A stretch of 64,000 nt of DNA from Gonocerus acuteangulatus (GCA_946811695.1 OX328123.1:11216198-11280197), one strand, 5' to 3'; positions 10,682-22,060 are shown, counted from the first letter of the stretch. Program-made: numbers and translations. Notes: generated by a model from the letters alone, not told the origin.

Positions 10682-11473
10682 AGTCCGACTCGCAGGAACT
10701 GCGTCATCTTAGCGCGGTTACGTACATCTCAAAGAAATAGAATAGATTAGCATCACAAATCACAGGAAACTGACACCAGCCAACTTACATAGAAGCGGAT
10801 TATTCTTAACCTGTAAAAGTCAATACAATTATGTACTGAAAACGTACTTACTCTTCGACTACTGCTGAGAAGGCTCTATTCTAAACAACTAAAAATTCGT
10901 TGTCATTTTAAGTATCTTGTTTTACTAGAAAATTCGTTTTACTGTTATAATCAACTGTAAATATGTGCTTCAAGGCGAAACAAATTCCATTCTTCCGTGG
11001 GTTAAATCTTTCTATAAAATAAGAAATAACGATAACTTCAGTTGGAGGCTATGAGGAAGGTTATATAGATAGGAGAATTCAAAACAAACTATGCATACGT
11101 CATCACGATTAGCCACAGCCATCTTGATTACCACAGCCACTCCAAACTTATTACCAATACCTTTCACCGTTTCTTAGCTTATTTTACTACAATACTAATT
11201 TTACTGATAAATGCAATTAAAAACAACCAATTAAAAAGTGAGATAAACAAAGAGAAAAACTCTTTCAAAACAACAAAACATAAACTTTTTAAGTTTTAAG
11301 CGCTTATATCTCTGATTGACGTTACCCATCGAATATTGCTTCAGAACCTTTTTTGTAGAGAATTTAGTAAGCATTCGAATGGTCACCTTCCACTTATCAC
11401 GATTTTCCAACCATTATCGAGATATTTACGAAAAATGTATGAAGATCCGAAAACTTTTCATGTCTATTAATAA

Positions 11474-11528
<55 letters not shown>

Positions 11529-11960
11529 TTTTCCGCATACTTACTTAACTCCAAATATAACCAAAATTTAAAAATCTTAGTTGGGATTCATTTCCAAGAT
11601 GAAGAAAATATTTCAATTGAATCCCTCGATTCTAAGTACCCACAAAAAAATAATGACTTACAAAAACATTGATTCCACTTTTCTCAGAAACGGTTACAGA
11701 TATCGCCTTAAAAATGGTTTAATTCGTTTTCCTTTGTCATGAAACCTATAAAACAAGTACCTGCAAGCATATGAGCTCAAAAACGTAAGCGTTACGATTT
11801 TTTTTTTTTTTTTTTTTTTTTGCGCGCCCCAAACACTATCTTCCAGGGAACGGATTCTGTTGGTTAACGAACTTGACCTTTCAAATTAGACGACAGATTT
11901 TTGTACCAAATTTCATCAAAATCGGACCATTTTTGAGCTTGCTAGAGAGCGAAAAGACAA

Positions 11961-12015
<55 letters not shown>

Positions 12016-12031
12016 CATACACACACACACA

Positions 12032-12093
<62 letters not shown>

Positions 12094-12225
12094 AATTTGA
12101 ACCACCTATATTTTCGTGATCTATAAGGCCAGAAACGAGAAAGTTTCTGGTCGGCACTTCCGGATTGTGTCGTGAGGTCAACCTCATAAGCGGGTTCTCC
12201 CTTTGGAGTAGGGAGTAACCGCGCT
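10682..12225 (+). mobile_element. Family H (Helentron-like) copy, full length
   Basis: It begins 'agtccgactcgcaggaactg' with the inverted motif 'ttagcgcggtta', and ends with a hairpin 'gggttctccctttgg...' closing in 'taaccgcgct' followed by aaaa. The interior carries the 'cacttatcacgattttccaa' block, two (TA)n arrays (11480-11525, 11963-12090) and the 'tggtcggcacttccggatt' block near the 3' end. It encodes no Rep/helicase, so it is non-autonomous. A close inverted copy lies at 44457-45640. It sits in the last odorant receptor intron. Confidence 0.7.
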
Positions 12226-12500
12226 AAAATTAAGAATCCCTGTATGCAGGCAGCTGGGGCATTCGACAACACACCACTGCTTTCTTTGGAGAGTTATGTT
12301 TCTTGAAGCCCACAATGTCAGTTCTTATTTAAATATTCTCCGGCAGGTCAGTCTTTCTAACCTTGTTCTGTCTATGGAGTAGATCGAAATAGAGGAGGCT
12401 TGAGTCAAACCTACTTATCCTTAATTATGTACCTTTTAACAATGGAGTCTTCACATTCGCTTCCGGTGGTATATTTGCAGAGCTGGAATAGAATTTTATT

Positions 12501-12684
12501 TATTATTATTATTTTTTATTATGGTGCTTTGACGTCTAGGCCATTAGCGCCGACATCCAGGGTGCAGCGAGGAATTTCCCCAACGAGCCGTGGGATAAGA
12601 AAATTCCTGCCGCCGGTGGGGATCGAACCCACCATCTCCTGCTTATGAATCCAAGGCGCTAGCCACTATACCACAGGAGACCCC
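12501..12684 (-). repeat. tRNA-derived SINE
   Basis: Read on the - strand, the head is tRNA-like, with an A box in 'tggtatagtggctagcg' and a B box in 'gggttcgatcccc'. A body follows with 'ggcgctaatggcctagacgt', then a simple AAT-rich tail. It is flanked by 8-bp direct repeats 'attttatt' (12493-12500 and 12685-12692). The tRNA cloverleaf is not followed by a proper acceptor end, so this is a SINE rather than a tRNA gene. Confidence 0.8.
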
Positions 12685-12699
12685 ATTTTATTATATTAT

Positions 12700-13740
12700 T
12701 ACTATTATTGTAGGAATTTTAGAACGAATGTTGGTCCCCTCACTGTTCTTTTACATCTGTATTATCAACAATTTTGTTGTTATTTTTTATTAAGCTTACA
12801 AGTCCTTTTATTTTCTATTAGGTTGTATTTGCATTTTTTCTATCATCACGTTTTTAACTTCTTTCATTAACAGAATTGTGAGGTTAGTCCACATTTTTGT
12901 ATCCTGTTTTAATCTGTTTTAACAGTTAAACACATACTTACTGACTGCAGATTAGGTGACCACCTAGCAATTCCTCACGACCTACTAGCCGAAAATAGTC
13001 CACATATTAACACCATACCAACTCACTTTAAGATAATCAACCTATATTCAAAAATCTAGCCCAATCTCCAATTTACCTTCTTAAGTTAATTTGAATGAAT
13101 GAACGAAATAGCCTTTAGAAAATTATTTACATTTTTTTTTTAAAAACATTTTTTTTTCCTAATCTTTTATTTTATTTATTAAATAACTGATCGACAATTT
13201 TTGCTTGTAAAAGCCTTCCTCCTTTGAGGAGTCTACACTTCCCAGGGAGACCAGCCCGAACGGGAAGCGAATTAAGTTTATTAACCCACATTTAAAAATA
13301 TTGCCCTATCTCCAATATAACCTTACTTACCTCTTCTACCTCCCCCCTCTTTTTTTTTTCTCCTCACACTATTTAACATCTATTATATTACTCTTTAGTT
13401 ATTGTTATATATATTCTATAAAAAATGTTATTGTTATTATTAATTACCTCACATACTGCTGTATTACGTACTCACTTCCTATATAGACAATGCGCAAAAA
13501 GTATTTAGTAATATCTTGATTTACTGTTAAAGAGCAAGTCGCCAAAAGTTGCGAAACTCTTAATAAATAAATAAATAACCTGTTTTTCAGCAGTTGATTA
13601 TATTTCAGGTCTTTTACGTTATTTGTTTCTCAATTTTGGCCAACTTTCAATTTTTCTTTCACTTATCTTCTTTTTTATCTTTGCTATTTTCAATGTTTAT
13701 TTTGGGAATAAGAATACTACAATATCTTACAAAGATATTT
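12700..13740. other. odorant receptor intron 5, AT-rich, no gene
   Basis: Long T and AT tracts; a fragment at about 13210-13270 ('ttgaggagtctacacttccc') has no match elsewhere in the window. Nothing coding is supported. Confidence 0.35.
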
Positions 13741-13751
13741 TTTTTTTACAG

Positions 13752-13811
13752 ATTTTAACAGCAATGTACAAACTCATGAACTTAGCCAGACAATCCGATG
13801 TACTCAAATGA
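13752..13811 (+). CDS. odorant receptor exon 6 (C-terminus)
   Basis: Only 60 nt: 19 codons and TGA, encoding aa 406-424 (ILTAMYKLMNLARQSDVLK). The acceptor is tttttttacag at 13741-13751, phase 0. The hydrophobic-aromatic periodicity and the position of the stop match the short terminal exon usual in insect odorant receptor genes. An open frame extends upstream to 13623, but that part precedes the acceptor and is treated as intron. Confidence 0.75.
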   Translation: MLTAMYKLMNLARQSDVLK

Positions 13812-14229
13812 TATTCCTTCTTGACGAAATTTCTCTACAATAACATCGGTGAGTTGACATAATATTGTGTTTTCGCACAAAAGTAATAATTAAATATAAT
13901 TATTTCAATTTTTTTTCAGGTCATTCTGATCAAGAAAATCAAAATAACGTTTCTTGAAGATAATTTGAACTTAGTTTAAAAATGTTATATTTGAAATATA
14001 CTCTAGTTTAATTGTTGATGTTTTTGTTTCCTATTTTATATATCAATAATACGTATCGAACATATAAAACTGCACTATTGGCCCAAGAGGACTTAGGAAA
14101 CTGTGTTCCCTTTGGAGATTAAATTTTGGTTCCGTTTGTAGTGAAGAAAAGAAATTAACCAAAGTTCGAATTGTTTAGTTTAGTTTAAGCTAAAATAATT
14201 AAGAATTCCCTCCTTGGTTAAAAAAGAAC
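13812..14229. other. odorant receptor 3' flank
   Basis: AT-rich downstream sequence. I see no canonical aataaa placed convincingly within the first 200 bp, so the transcript end is not located. Confidence 0.35.
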
Positions 14230-14643
14230 AATTAAGAATGGTACCTTAGCAGTCGATTCATGACCATACGGCACACTAGGGAGATAGTGTGGTCAGTACT
14301 ATGCTCCGGCCGCCTGATTTTCCCCTTGGCTGCTTCGACTGCTAGAGTCATTAGCACCAACCAAGGTACCCATTATTTTTTTTTTTTTTTTTTTACGGCG
14401 CATCTACAACTTGGCCATTAGCGCCGGGCTATCTATAGGTTGCCACCCTTTTATAATGCCAACAGCACGTGGTCGGTCACCCATTAAGGTACAGACCACG
14501 CCCGACGTTGCTTAACTTCGGTGATCTACGGGAACCGGTGTATTCAACATGGCTATGGCCGTTGGCGGTACCCATTATTAAATTAATTAAAGGCTGGGTT
14601 GGCCAAGGGACGGTCAGGGAGGCCGAATTCAACCGGTGAACGA
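14230..14643 (-). repeat. SINE (tRNA-headed family S2) split by a 5S-type SINE
   Basis: The sequence 14230-14364 plus 14580-14643 matches, inverted, the + strand SINE at 48535-48762. Shared parts include 'gaccatacggcacactaggg', 'ggccgcctgattttcccctt' and 'attaaattaattaaaggctg'. The insertion of another SINE at 14378-14566 breaks it. Confidence 0.7.
14378..14566 (-). repeat. 5S rRNA-derived SINE
   Basis: On the - strand the head reads 'gccaacggccatagccatgt', 'tgaatacaccggttcccgta', 'gatcaccgaagttaagcaac', 'gtcgggcgtggtctgtacct', clearly a 5S rRNA 5' half including the internal promoter region. A short body with 'ggcgctaatggccaagttg' and a poly-A tail (T-run 14378-14394 on +) follow. It is bounded by a 13-bp target site duplication 'ggtacccattatt' (14365-14377 and 14567-14579). 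It lacks the 5S 3' half, so it is not a 5S gene. Confidence 0.88.
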
Positions 14644-14654
14644 AGACACTAGAA

Positions 14655-14675
14655 GAAAAATATATATATATATAG

Positions 14676-14718
<43 letters not shown>

Positions 14719-14721
14719 TAG

Positions 14722-14754
<33 letters not shown>

Positions 14755-15257
14755 TAGATAGTTATATATATATATATAGTTTTATATATAGTTATATATG
14801 TGTCCGTTAACACGATACAGGCCAGAGTTTTTGTTTTTTCGCCACGAAACTTGATATATAGTATTCCCCCAACAAACGATTGATCGAGTTCGTTAACCAA
14901 CAAAATCGGTCCATCTGGAGGGGGGGGGGGGTTACTCCGGAGCCAAAGTAGTTATTTGCCAATACCAGTCCTAATTTCTATTATATTTTATTCATCAAGA
15001 TCAGTAGAAGAAAATGTGAAGCTTTGTGTATTTATTACTTAGCGTAGTACCCCACATACACAAAACTCTTAAAGGAAATTAATTAAAAAAATAATAATTG
15101 AAACAGTTGGTCATAATAAATTCAAAAGAGCAGAATTATTTATGTTTTTATTTTATTTATCTATATAGGCTATTTTAAGCAAATTATTGAGGAATGCACT
15201 CGACACTACCAAATTCTGAGGAAAGTGCTTAGTTATGCAGCTCCTGCGTGACGGACT
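14655..15257 (-). mobile_element. Family Y (Helentron-like) copy
   Basis: Read on the - strand it starts 'agtccgtcacgcaggagctg' with 'cataactaagcactttcc', and runs through 'aaagcttcacattttc', a G-run 'ccccccccctccagatgg', 'gttaacgaactcgatcaatc' and 'gtgttaacggacacat' into a (TA)n array with taga interruptions. It shares order and sequence with 38036-38642 (+). The termini resemble Family H (same 'gcaggarctgc' block), so H and Y look like subfamilies. Confidence 0.6.
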
Positions 15258-15365
15258 TTTTCGAGGTAGACCTGCTTTCGTTCTTCCGAAACCGCATTTA
15301 ATTAAACGTTTATTTGCTCCTACAAAGTAAGAGTCTGATGCAACAAGCTCTCAAGTATATTCTAA

Positions 15366-15900
15366 CCCCCAAAAAACTGACGTTGAATTAAAGAGGCCAA
15401 GTTCTAGGCCCCTCACAAAAACAGTTAACCTATGAACGTTATGATATCATAGTTTTGGGCTACGTTGTAGGCTGTTAATACCTTGTCAAAAACCTAATAA
15501 TACCCTCACAATTATTTGTGAAATTCCAACTTGGCCAGTTTTTGTTAAATGATGGCCACTATAATGATCGGATTTATTATAAGATGTCTGACATTTAAAG
15601 ATTCAGGCCCTTAGGATAACGATTTAGGGTTATTATGGACGCTTTGATGACATAACACGGTTGGGTTTGTATGAACTCTATGTAAATTAAAGCGGGCACG
15701 GCAGTATTTAAGTTAACGAAAACTGGCTAAGTTGGAATTGCTCAAATAAGTGAGAGAGTATTATTTTATTAGGTTCTTGACTAGGTATTAAGAGCCTAAA
15801 ACTTGTCCCAATACTATGATATCATAAACTGTTTTTGGGAGGGGCCTAGAACTTGGCCTCTTTTTTTTCCAAAGTTAGTTTTTTGGGGGGATATCATTAC
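15366..15900. mobile_element. MITE with about 180-bp inverted repeats
   Basis: The left arm (15366-15545) includes 'ccccaaaaaact', 'gaggccaagttctaggcccc', 'atgatatcatagttttgggc' and 'attccaacttggccagtttt'. The right arm (15715-15900) is the diverged inverse ('ggggcctagaacttggcctc', 'actatgatatcat', 'aactggctaagttggaatt'). No coding capacity. Confidence 0.7.
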
Positions 15901-15992
15901 CTTTTGTAAGTGAATTTTGAGTTGGGAATGAACTATGTTTTATTATTCTGTCTACTTTTTACCGTGTTGGTATTTTATTTTTTATAACTTTA

Positions 15993-16290
15993 CTAGCTGT
16001 TACCCGGCGTGCCACCTACTTTCTCCATTTTTAAAAGCAAAATTAAATTACAAGCCAAAAATGTAATGTTAAAATGTAATAACTCAAATCTGTAACTGTT
16101 CTGGTTCACAGTTTCGAACCCGTGACCTCCCAACTGTCTTTGAACGACAGAACTGTTCTGGGTCACAGTTTCGAACCCGTGACCTCCCAACTGTCTTTGA
16201 ACGACAGAACTGTTCTGGGTCACAGTTTCGAACCCGTCACCTCCAAACTGTCTTTCAACGACAGAACTGTTAAGATCAATGTATGAACTA
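15993..16290 (-). mobile_element. Helitron 3' end (family Q)
   Basis: On the - strand it ends 'ggcacgccgggtaacag' then CTAG, followed by T (plus strand a at 15992). This is the classical Helitron terminus: hairpin, then CTRR, then host T. The upstream part contains 57-bp tandem repeats. The same terminus ends the + strand copy at 39606. Confidence 0.7.
16098..16266. repeat. 57-bp tandem repeat, three copies
   Basis: The unit 'cacagtttcgaacccgtgac', 'ctcccaactgtctttgaacg', 'acagaactgttctggg' is repeated three times with few changes. Inverted, it contains 'gggttcgaaactgtg', resembling a tRNA B box, but no A box is present. Confidence 0.8.
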
Positions 16291-16301
16291 AACTTATAAA
16301 A

Positions 16302-16420
16302 AGTCCGACTCGCAGGAACTGCATCATCTTAGCGCGGTTCCGTTCTTATCTCTAGACTCATTTAAAATGATTAAAATAGAAGCTGTTATTATTTTGGGTC
16401 CACATTTCTAGAAAGCATGA
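16302..16420 (+). mobile_element. Family H 5'-end fragment
   Basis: 'agtccgactcgcaggaactg' then 'catcatcttagcgcggttcc' and 'gttcttatctctag', matching the 5' terminus of full Family H copies; the interior is lost within about 100 bp. Confidence 0.65.
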
Positions 16421-16489
16421 AGATTAGATAGTTAGCCGTCGAGGTGATAAGTAAAGATGGAATGGTTGGGATTCGGCTAAAGAAACCTC

Positions 16490-16800
16490 AATACGATTTT
16501 TGTTAAAAAATCTATATTTAGGACGTTTCGGCTACTCATTGGTAGCCTTCGTTAGCAATGAAAGTGCCGGGAGGCAGAGGAGGACCAAAGTTGACAGTTC
16601 CATCTTTACTTTCAAGAAAGGTCTTATTTACGATCTTAACTGGATGGGTCAGTTTCGTGTAAGGAGCGGTAGAGTACGGACGGGATTAGTGAATGCTCTC
16701 TTATCTATTCCCAGCTCGTGCTTGTTTCCCTTACCTAATACTGAATCTATTTCTCTCAAGTGAATTTCGTCTTTAAAATAGAAGTAGTCTCGACGATACT
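16490..16800 (-). repeat. possible Penelope-like 3' fragment
   Basis: On the - strand, 'ctaacgaaggctaccaatga' followed by 'gtagccgaaacgtcc' gives a stem (ggctac/gtagcc) between 'ctaacga' and 'gaaac', as in the terminal repeats of Penelope-like elements. The flanking - strand frame shows no clear GIY-YIG residues. It lies just upstream of the LINE at 16809. Confidence 0.4.
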
Positions 16801-16808
16801 CGGTCGAA

Positions 16809-18008
16809 ATGTCATTACATGGCATTTCGCCGGGCCAGTTCTCGCTTAACAATGAGACTGCAGCCGTCAACAAAAAACGGAAGAAAAATAGTGACGCCGA
16901 AAATCAGTCCACTATATCAACATCAAATAAATATGAAATGCTGTCGGACTTGGAAGAATCCATGGATGATGACACAACAATCAATCCACCAGAAGCTGGT
17001 ACTTCAAAAATATCACAGAATGCACGGAATATTCCACCTATCGTAGTGTACAGTTACATCAAAAACCATACCCAGACGCTGGCAAGCCTCCGCAAAAATT
17101 GCAAAACAGAATTTACCATCAAATATAGAAAAAATAGACTTATTTTTTCCCCTGGCTGTAAAGAAGACTATAATTTAATTCTAAGTGATGTAAAAACTGC
17201 GGGGCTTGAATGTCACACATACACATTCAAGGATGAAGCTAACAAAACAGTCGTTCTTCGGAACATACCACCGAACGTCTCAACTGAAGAAATTTTCAAC
17301 GACTTGAAGACCAAGAATCTTGATGTGTTGAAGGTTGTACAAATGAAGAAAAAAACGGGGGAGGACTCGTATATTCTATATCCTCTATATGTAGTCACTT
17401 TTAAAAGCACTACTTCTATGAAAGACATTAAGAACACTAAGTCTGTTTGTCATTGCATAGTTTCATGGGATCGATACAAGCATAGTAATGGAGTTATCCA
17501 ATGCTTTAAATGTCAGTCATTTTTTCACTTAGCCAAACATTGTTATCGAAAACCGAAGTGCGCGAAGTGTGCTGGTGAGCATATTTCAAACGAATGCCCT
17601 ATTCCTGCAGATTCTAGCCCAACTTGTGCTAACTGTAGCGGCAAACACACTGCTAATCACCGAAGCTGTCCTGTTTTCATGGATAAAATGAAGATGAAGG
17701 CTGCTACACCACCCAAAGGCACGTCTACTCGTAGAAACGAATTCAAACGGAATGATGCGGAGTTTCCTGCTCTCTCCAGCACCGAAACAGCTCCCCGACC
17801 TTCAGTATGGGCAAGTCCTAGAGGTATGAAAGACGACTCTAATCTATCATTTACTGATCTATTCAAAGACTTGAAAAATATTTGTAGTTCAATTAATTTA
17901 GGTAGTCTTGTGCAAAATATAAAAAGTTTAATGGAAAAATTGAAGAATGCACCTGATGCAATGTCTAAAGTAACTGTTATAGCTGAATTTCTATTCACTC
18001 TAATATGA
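16809..18008 (+). CDS. Jockey-like LINE A, ORF1 (gag-like)
   Basis: 399 codons, intact. Basic and Ser-rich N-terminus, a central RRM-like region (about aa 80-210), then three CCHC-type zinc knuckles (about aa 235-292: CFKCQSFFHLAKHC, CAKCAGEHISNEC, CANCSGKHTANHRSC). ORF1 proteins of Jockey-clade LINEs bind the element RNA and help target the particle. The stop overlaps the ORF2 start as ATGA (18005-18008), a typical reinitiation layout. ORF2 downstream is broken, so this copy cannot move alone. Confidence 0.85.
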   Translation: MSLHGISPGQFSLNNETAAVNKKRKKNSDAENQSTISTSNKYEMLSDLEESMDDDTTINPPEAGTSKISQNARNIPPIVVYSYIKNHTQTLASLRKNCKTEFTIKYRKNRLIFSPGCKEDYNLILSDVKTAGLECHTYTFKDEANKTVVLRNIPPNVSTEEIFNDLKTKNLDVLKVVQMKKKTGEDSYILYPLYVVTFKSTTSMKDIKNTKSVCHCIVSWDRYKHSNGVIQCFKCQSFFHLAKHCYRKPKCAKCAGEHISNECPIPADSSPTCANCSGKHTANHRSCPVFMDKMKMKAATPPKGTSTRRNEFKRNDAEFPALSSTETAPRPSVWASPRGMKDDSNLSFTDLFKDLKNICSSINLGSLVQNIKSLMEKLKNAPDAMSKVTVIAEFLFTLI

Positions 18009-20148
18009 GTCACTCTCTTGATTTGACTAAATTAGCTTGCTGGAATTGTAGATCTGTACACAATAAGTTGGATGAACTTTCCTTTTTTGTAAATAAATAT
18101 AGAGTAAACATAAATTGTAAGCTACAGGTTATCGAGTTTATAGAGCTGATGAAGGAAGAGGAGTAGCTTTACTGGTTGGTAATAGTATCACTCACTACCC
18201 AGTGAAATTACCTAAACCTAAATACCTTACAGCTGTTGGGGTAGTAATTACTATAGCTAACATTGAAATTCTGGTAGTTTCTGCTTATTTATCCCTACCA
18301 AGGCCTCACCATGTTTATACACAAGATTTTAGAGCCCTTTTTAATATTTCAAGGCAAGTTTTAATTTTAGGTGATTTGAATTCAAAGCATACCTCTTGGA
18401 ACTGTTTTAACAATAATAAGAATGGACTAACACTACTAGAAATGTCCCTAAATCACAACTTCCTTGTCATTGCTCCTGATGAGCCTACTCACTATCCTGG
18501 GAGGGTCAATAACAGTAATAATAGGCAGCCACCTAGACCAAGTGTTTTGGACATTGCTATTGCAAGAAATATCAATTTTCAGATATCAGCTCGTTCACTT
18601 TCGGAATTATCTTCTGATCATAACCCTGTCATTTTTGACATTAATGCTAGGGTTAGGAAACACGACATAAAATTTGGTTTTAATTATAAAGAAGCTAATT
18701 GGAAGAAGTTTCGCTCTCTAATCGACACAAAACTTGATATCAATCCTGCAATCACTAGTCCTCAAGACATCGACTATCATGTTTCCGAATTTCAGAAAGT
18801 TATTCTTGAGTCGGCTAAATTATCCATTCCTCAAACCCCCATTATCCAGCAACAGTCAGGCTTACCACCTTTGATTCTTTACGTAATTAGCTTGAAAAAT
18901 TTTATTAAAAAGGCGTATCAGCGTCACTACAAAATATGGCTCAAGAAAATTCTAAACATGTTGATCAAACTAATTTCCAGTATTCTGAAAATGTATAAAA
19001 ACTTGGGATGGACTAAAACACTTTCCAAACTTTCAGCAGTAACGGTTCTTTGTATGAAATGATAAAGAAAATCAAGCCTAAAACAAACAGCATTCCCCCA
19101 TTACTTAAAGATAGTAGGTTCACTCCTAACAATGCACCACTTCATGCTCTTGCTTGCTCAGATCAGGACAAAGCCAAACTATTTTCTGAAAATTTATACC
19201 ATACATTCACACTTAATTCAAACCTGGGAGTTCCATCCTTTAGTAAAAAAGTACTTCGGCTTACTAAGGAATTTCTACAACAGCCCTCAAGAAAACACAT
19301 TAATGTACATTTAACAACTCCCAAAAAGGTTGCAAAACTTATTTCACAACTAAAAAATAATAAATCACCTGGTGGTGAAGGCATACACAATAAATTATTA
19401 AAAAACCTTTCCCGTAAAGCATTAATACACTTAACTAAAATCATAAATCATATTTTAATGTTTGCCCATTTTCCGGATGAGTGGAAAACTGCAAAGGTAA
19501 TTGTTCTTTCAAAGCCTGAAAAGAACCCTGTTCTTCCTAGTAGCTATCGCTACATTTCATTGCTTAATTGTCTCAGCAAAGTAGTTGAAAAGGTCATCAA
19601 AACGAATATAGTTTCCTTTGTGGAAGATAGGAATCTATTATCCAACGACCAACATGGCTTCCGAAGTAAGCATTCAACAACAACCCAGTTAGCCAGGGTA
19701 ACCGACATGATCCTCCATAATTTTAATTTAAAACAAACATACTGGCATGGCTCTGGTAGATGTCGAGAAAGCCTTTGATTGTGTATGGCATAATGGCCTC
19801 ATATACAAGCTTATTCAATATAACTTTCCGGTATACTTAATTCTCCTCATTAATAATTAACTAAAAAATATATCTTTTTATATTTCCATTGCTGACCAAA
19901 AATCTAAACTCTACCAAATCCTCGCGGGAGTCCCTCAAGGATCAGTACTCGGCCCCATACTATTCATTATATTCCTAAATGATATAAACAATCTCAAAAT
20001 TAAATGTAAAAAATCTCTTTTTGCTGATGATACGGCATATATAATCTCCAGCTTTCGGGTTGACACTATTGCTAGGCATCTTACCACAGCATTGGAAAAG
20101 TGTACAAAATACTGTAATAAGCGGAAAATAAGGTTGAATAGTGAAAAA
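18005..20148 (+). pseudogene. LINE A ORF2 5' part (endonuclease and RT), decayed
   Basis: It starts in the ATGA overlap. The endonuclease begins 'ACWNCRSVHNKLDEL', then a stop and a deletion near 18118 remove the segment before 'YRVYRADEGRGVALLVGN'. The remaining APE motifs 'LGDLNSKHTSWNC' and 'SDHNPVIFDI' are present. The RT shows 'GFRSKHSTTTQLARV', '[19 protein letters not shown]', 'AGVPQGSVLGPILF' and 'FADDTAY'. Frame breaks lie near 19055 and 19745, with an in-frame stop near 19858. At 20148 the reading is cut by a Family H element and resumes at 31135. Confidence 0.85.
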
Positions 20149-20439
20149 AGTCCGACTCGCAGGAACTGCAGCATCTTAGCGCGGTTCCGTTCATGTCACT
20201 AGTGCCATTTGATAAGCTTAGAAAAGAAATAAACTTATTTTTTTTTATATATCTCGTGAAAATTGTCAAAATCCTCTCGAACATCTCGAATAAAAATGAT
20301 ATTAAGGCGTCAGGGACACCGACAGTAGCTAACTTTTACACAGAAGCGGAAATTACAGAATCTGGCTCTCATTCTAAAGCAAAGCTCTATAAATCAATAC
20401 AAAATATGCCTAATAAAGCCTTTCTAGAGGATACAGAAG

Positions 20440-20684
20440 CATGGGCGTATATGAGGGGGGGGGGGGCTGCAGCCCCTCCCGAAATTTTGAATTGATGATA
20501 AAAACTTCTCGTAAAACCCTTAAAAATAAATTAAATAAGATCACTTAGTTCATAAAACATATTTTATTTTACGTGTAATAGCGTTTTAGTTGCCTAAAAC
20601 TATTCCAAGCTCTAAATATTTAGTATTCCATACCCTGGAAATGGTCTCAGCCCCCCCCCGAAATTGTTTTTATATACGCCCATG
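20440..20684. mobile_element. hAT-type MITE, family Z
   Basis: 245 bp with terminal inverted repeats 'catgggcgtatatga' / 'tatatacgcccatg', G- and C-runs just inside each end, and a perfect 8-bp target duplication 'tacagaag' (20432-20439, 20685-20692). An 8-bp duplication and CA-starting ends indicate the hAT superfamily. Related copies lie at 42160-42423 and 51137-51320. Confidence 0.85.
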
Positions 20685-20692
20685 TACAGAAG

Positions 20693-22060
20693 GATCAAGA
20701 AGAAGTACACAAGATTGAGTAGAATACCCTGCCTAATATAGCCTATATAGAATAATATGCCGAATAAAACCTATCTAGTAAATACACAAGGACAAATAAA
20801 AGTCTTGACGAATAACAAGTCAAGAAAAAAAACTTTATTTAACAAAATAATACAAAGTTTAGTTGCCCAACTACAATAGAATAATATACCTAATTAAGTC
20901 TATGGAGTAGACACAAATGGACCAAAAACAAGTCTTGTGGAATATTGTTCTTTTTCTAATTAAATACTTTTTATCAATATTTAGTATATAACCTTTGTTG
21001 AAAACTATTGATTGCTAATTGATGAATCGGTTTACAACTAAGTAGTCTTTATGAATATTTAGTATATAACCTTATGTTTGGATCTGAGTTTTTGGGGTGC
21101 TCTCCGCCTAGGCTTTGTATTTGTGTCGGCAGATACCTGGGGTATATTTACAGCTCTTGAGGATTAACTCTTAGCAGGTAAATTTCCTGAGGCCCCCTTG
21201 TTTCCACGGTCATTGAACCGCCATATTTGCTCATAGTATCTAACCGTTGTGAAGTTTATTTTTTGGATTTAGGACTTAATATACATATGTAGAATAAATC
21301 ATAGCAAGAAGTAATCCTCCGTCGTCGGTTCTTAACTATGTAGACTCGCTAATGTTACCCAATCTTCGACACATCGTAATTAAAATCCACAGCAAAAACA
21401 CGACATTTCATCAGAATCCCCTGCTGAATAAAACTTATATAGAATAATATGCAAAATAAAGCCTATCTAGTGGATAAAAATAGAGGAAAAAAGCCGTTCG
21501 TGGTGGTAGAAAATCTTAAAAGTTTTTCGCTCAGAAATCTCCGAAATATTGTCACTAATTTTACGTATCCTGTTTTACAGCCAAATAGATTTATATTCTA
21601 TAATCAATAAGAAAAAAACTACTAGCAATAAAAAACTATGGGTAACAGATGAAAATAGGAAATACCAAGAATAATTCTAAAGAACGAAATCAACACCAGT
21701 ACTGTAATCTAGATATTCATACGGCATCTTCGAATCTAACAAACAAAATATTGATTCTAATTATACGTATCCTGTTTTATTGACAAATACATTTTACTAC
21801 TATAAGCAATTAAAAACACTAGGGAAGATGCCAAAGAACTCGGAGTAGGAGCCTCGACAGTTTCAAGACATTTGAAGGAAATCGACAAATCCAAAACTGA
21901 CATTTCATAGGGTACAGCCTGATATATTTTCAACAATGAATTGTTTTTCTTATTTTAATTAATCTGTTTTATTGTCAAATACATTATCCAACTTTAAGCA
22001 ATTAAAAAATAACAAGGAATAAAAACAAACAAAAAGAACCGTTCCAATAAACGAAATGAA
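20693..22060. other. Family H interior with decayed direct repeats
   Basis: Non-coding. Short direct repeats of type 'tagaataatatgc' plus 'aataaa.cctat.tag' recur near 20740, 20875 and 21440, and 'gatattagtatataacc'-like pairs near 20980 and 21055. No gene is supported. Confidence 0.4.

Noticed and set aside
11873..12272. Open frames rich in alternating Ile-Tyr on both strands (also at 4387, 30745, 31845, 33779, 38415, 43305, 56162)
   Set aside because: They are translations of (TA)n microsatellites in repeats, not genes.
12601..12684. Possible tRNA gene with A and B boxes
   Set aside because: No complete acceptor stem, followed by a SINE body and tail with target duplications; assigned as a SINE.
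14460..14566. Possible 5S rRNA gene
   Set aside because: Only the 5' part of 5S is present, followed by a SINE body and poly-A between 13-bp duplications.
20149..22060. Search for a Rep/helicase ORF that would make a Family H copy autonomous
   Set aside because: No long frame or helicase motif found on either strand in the long copy.
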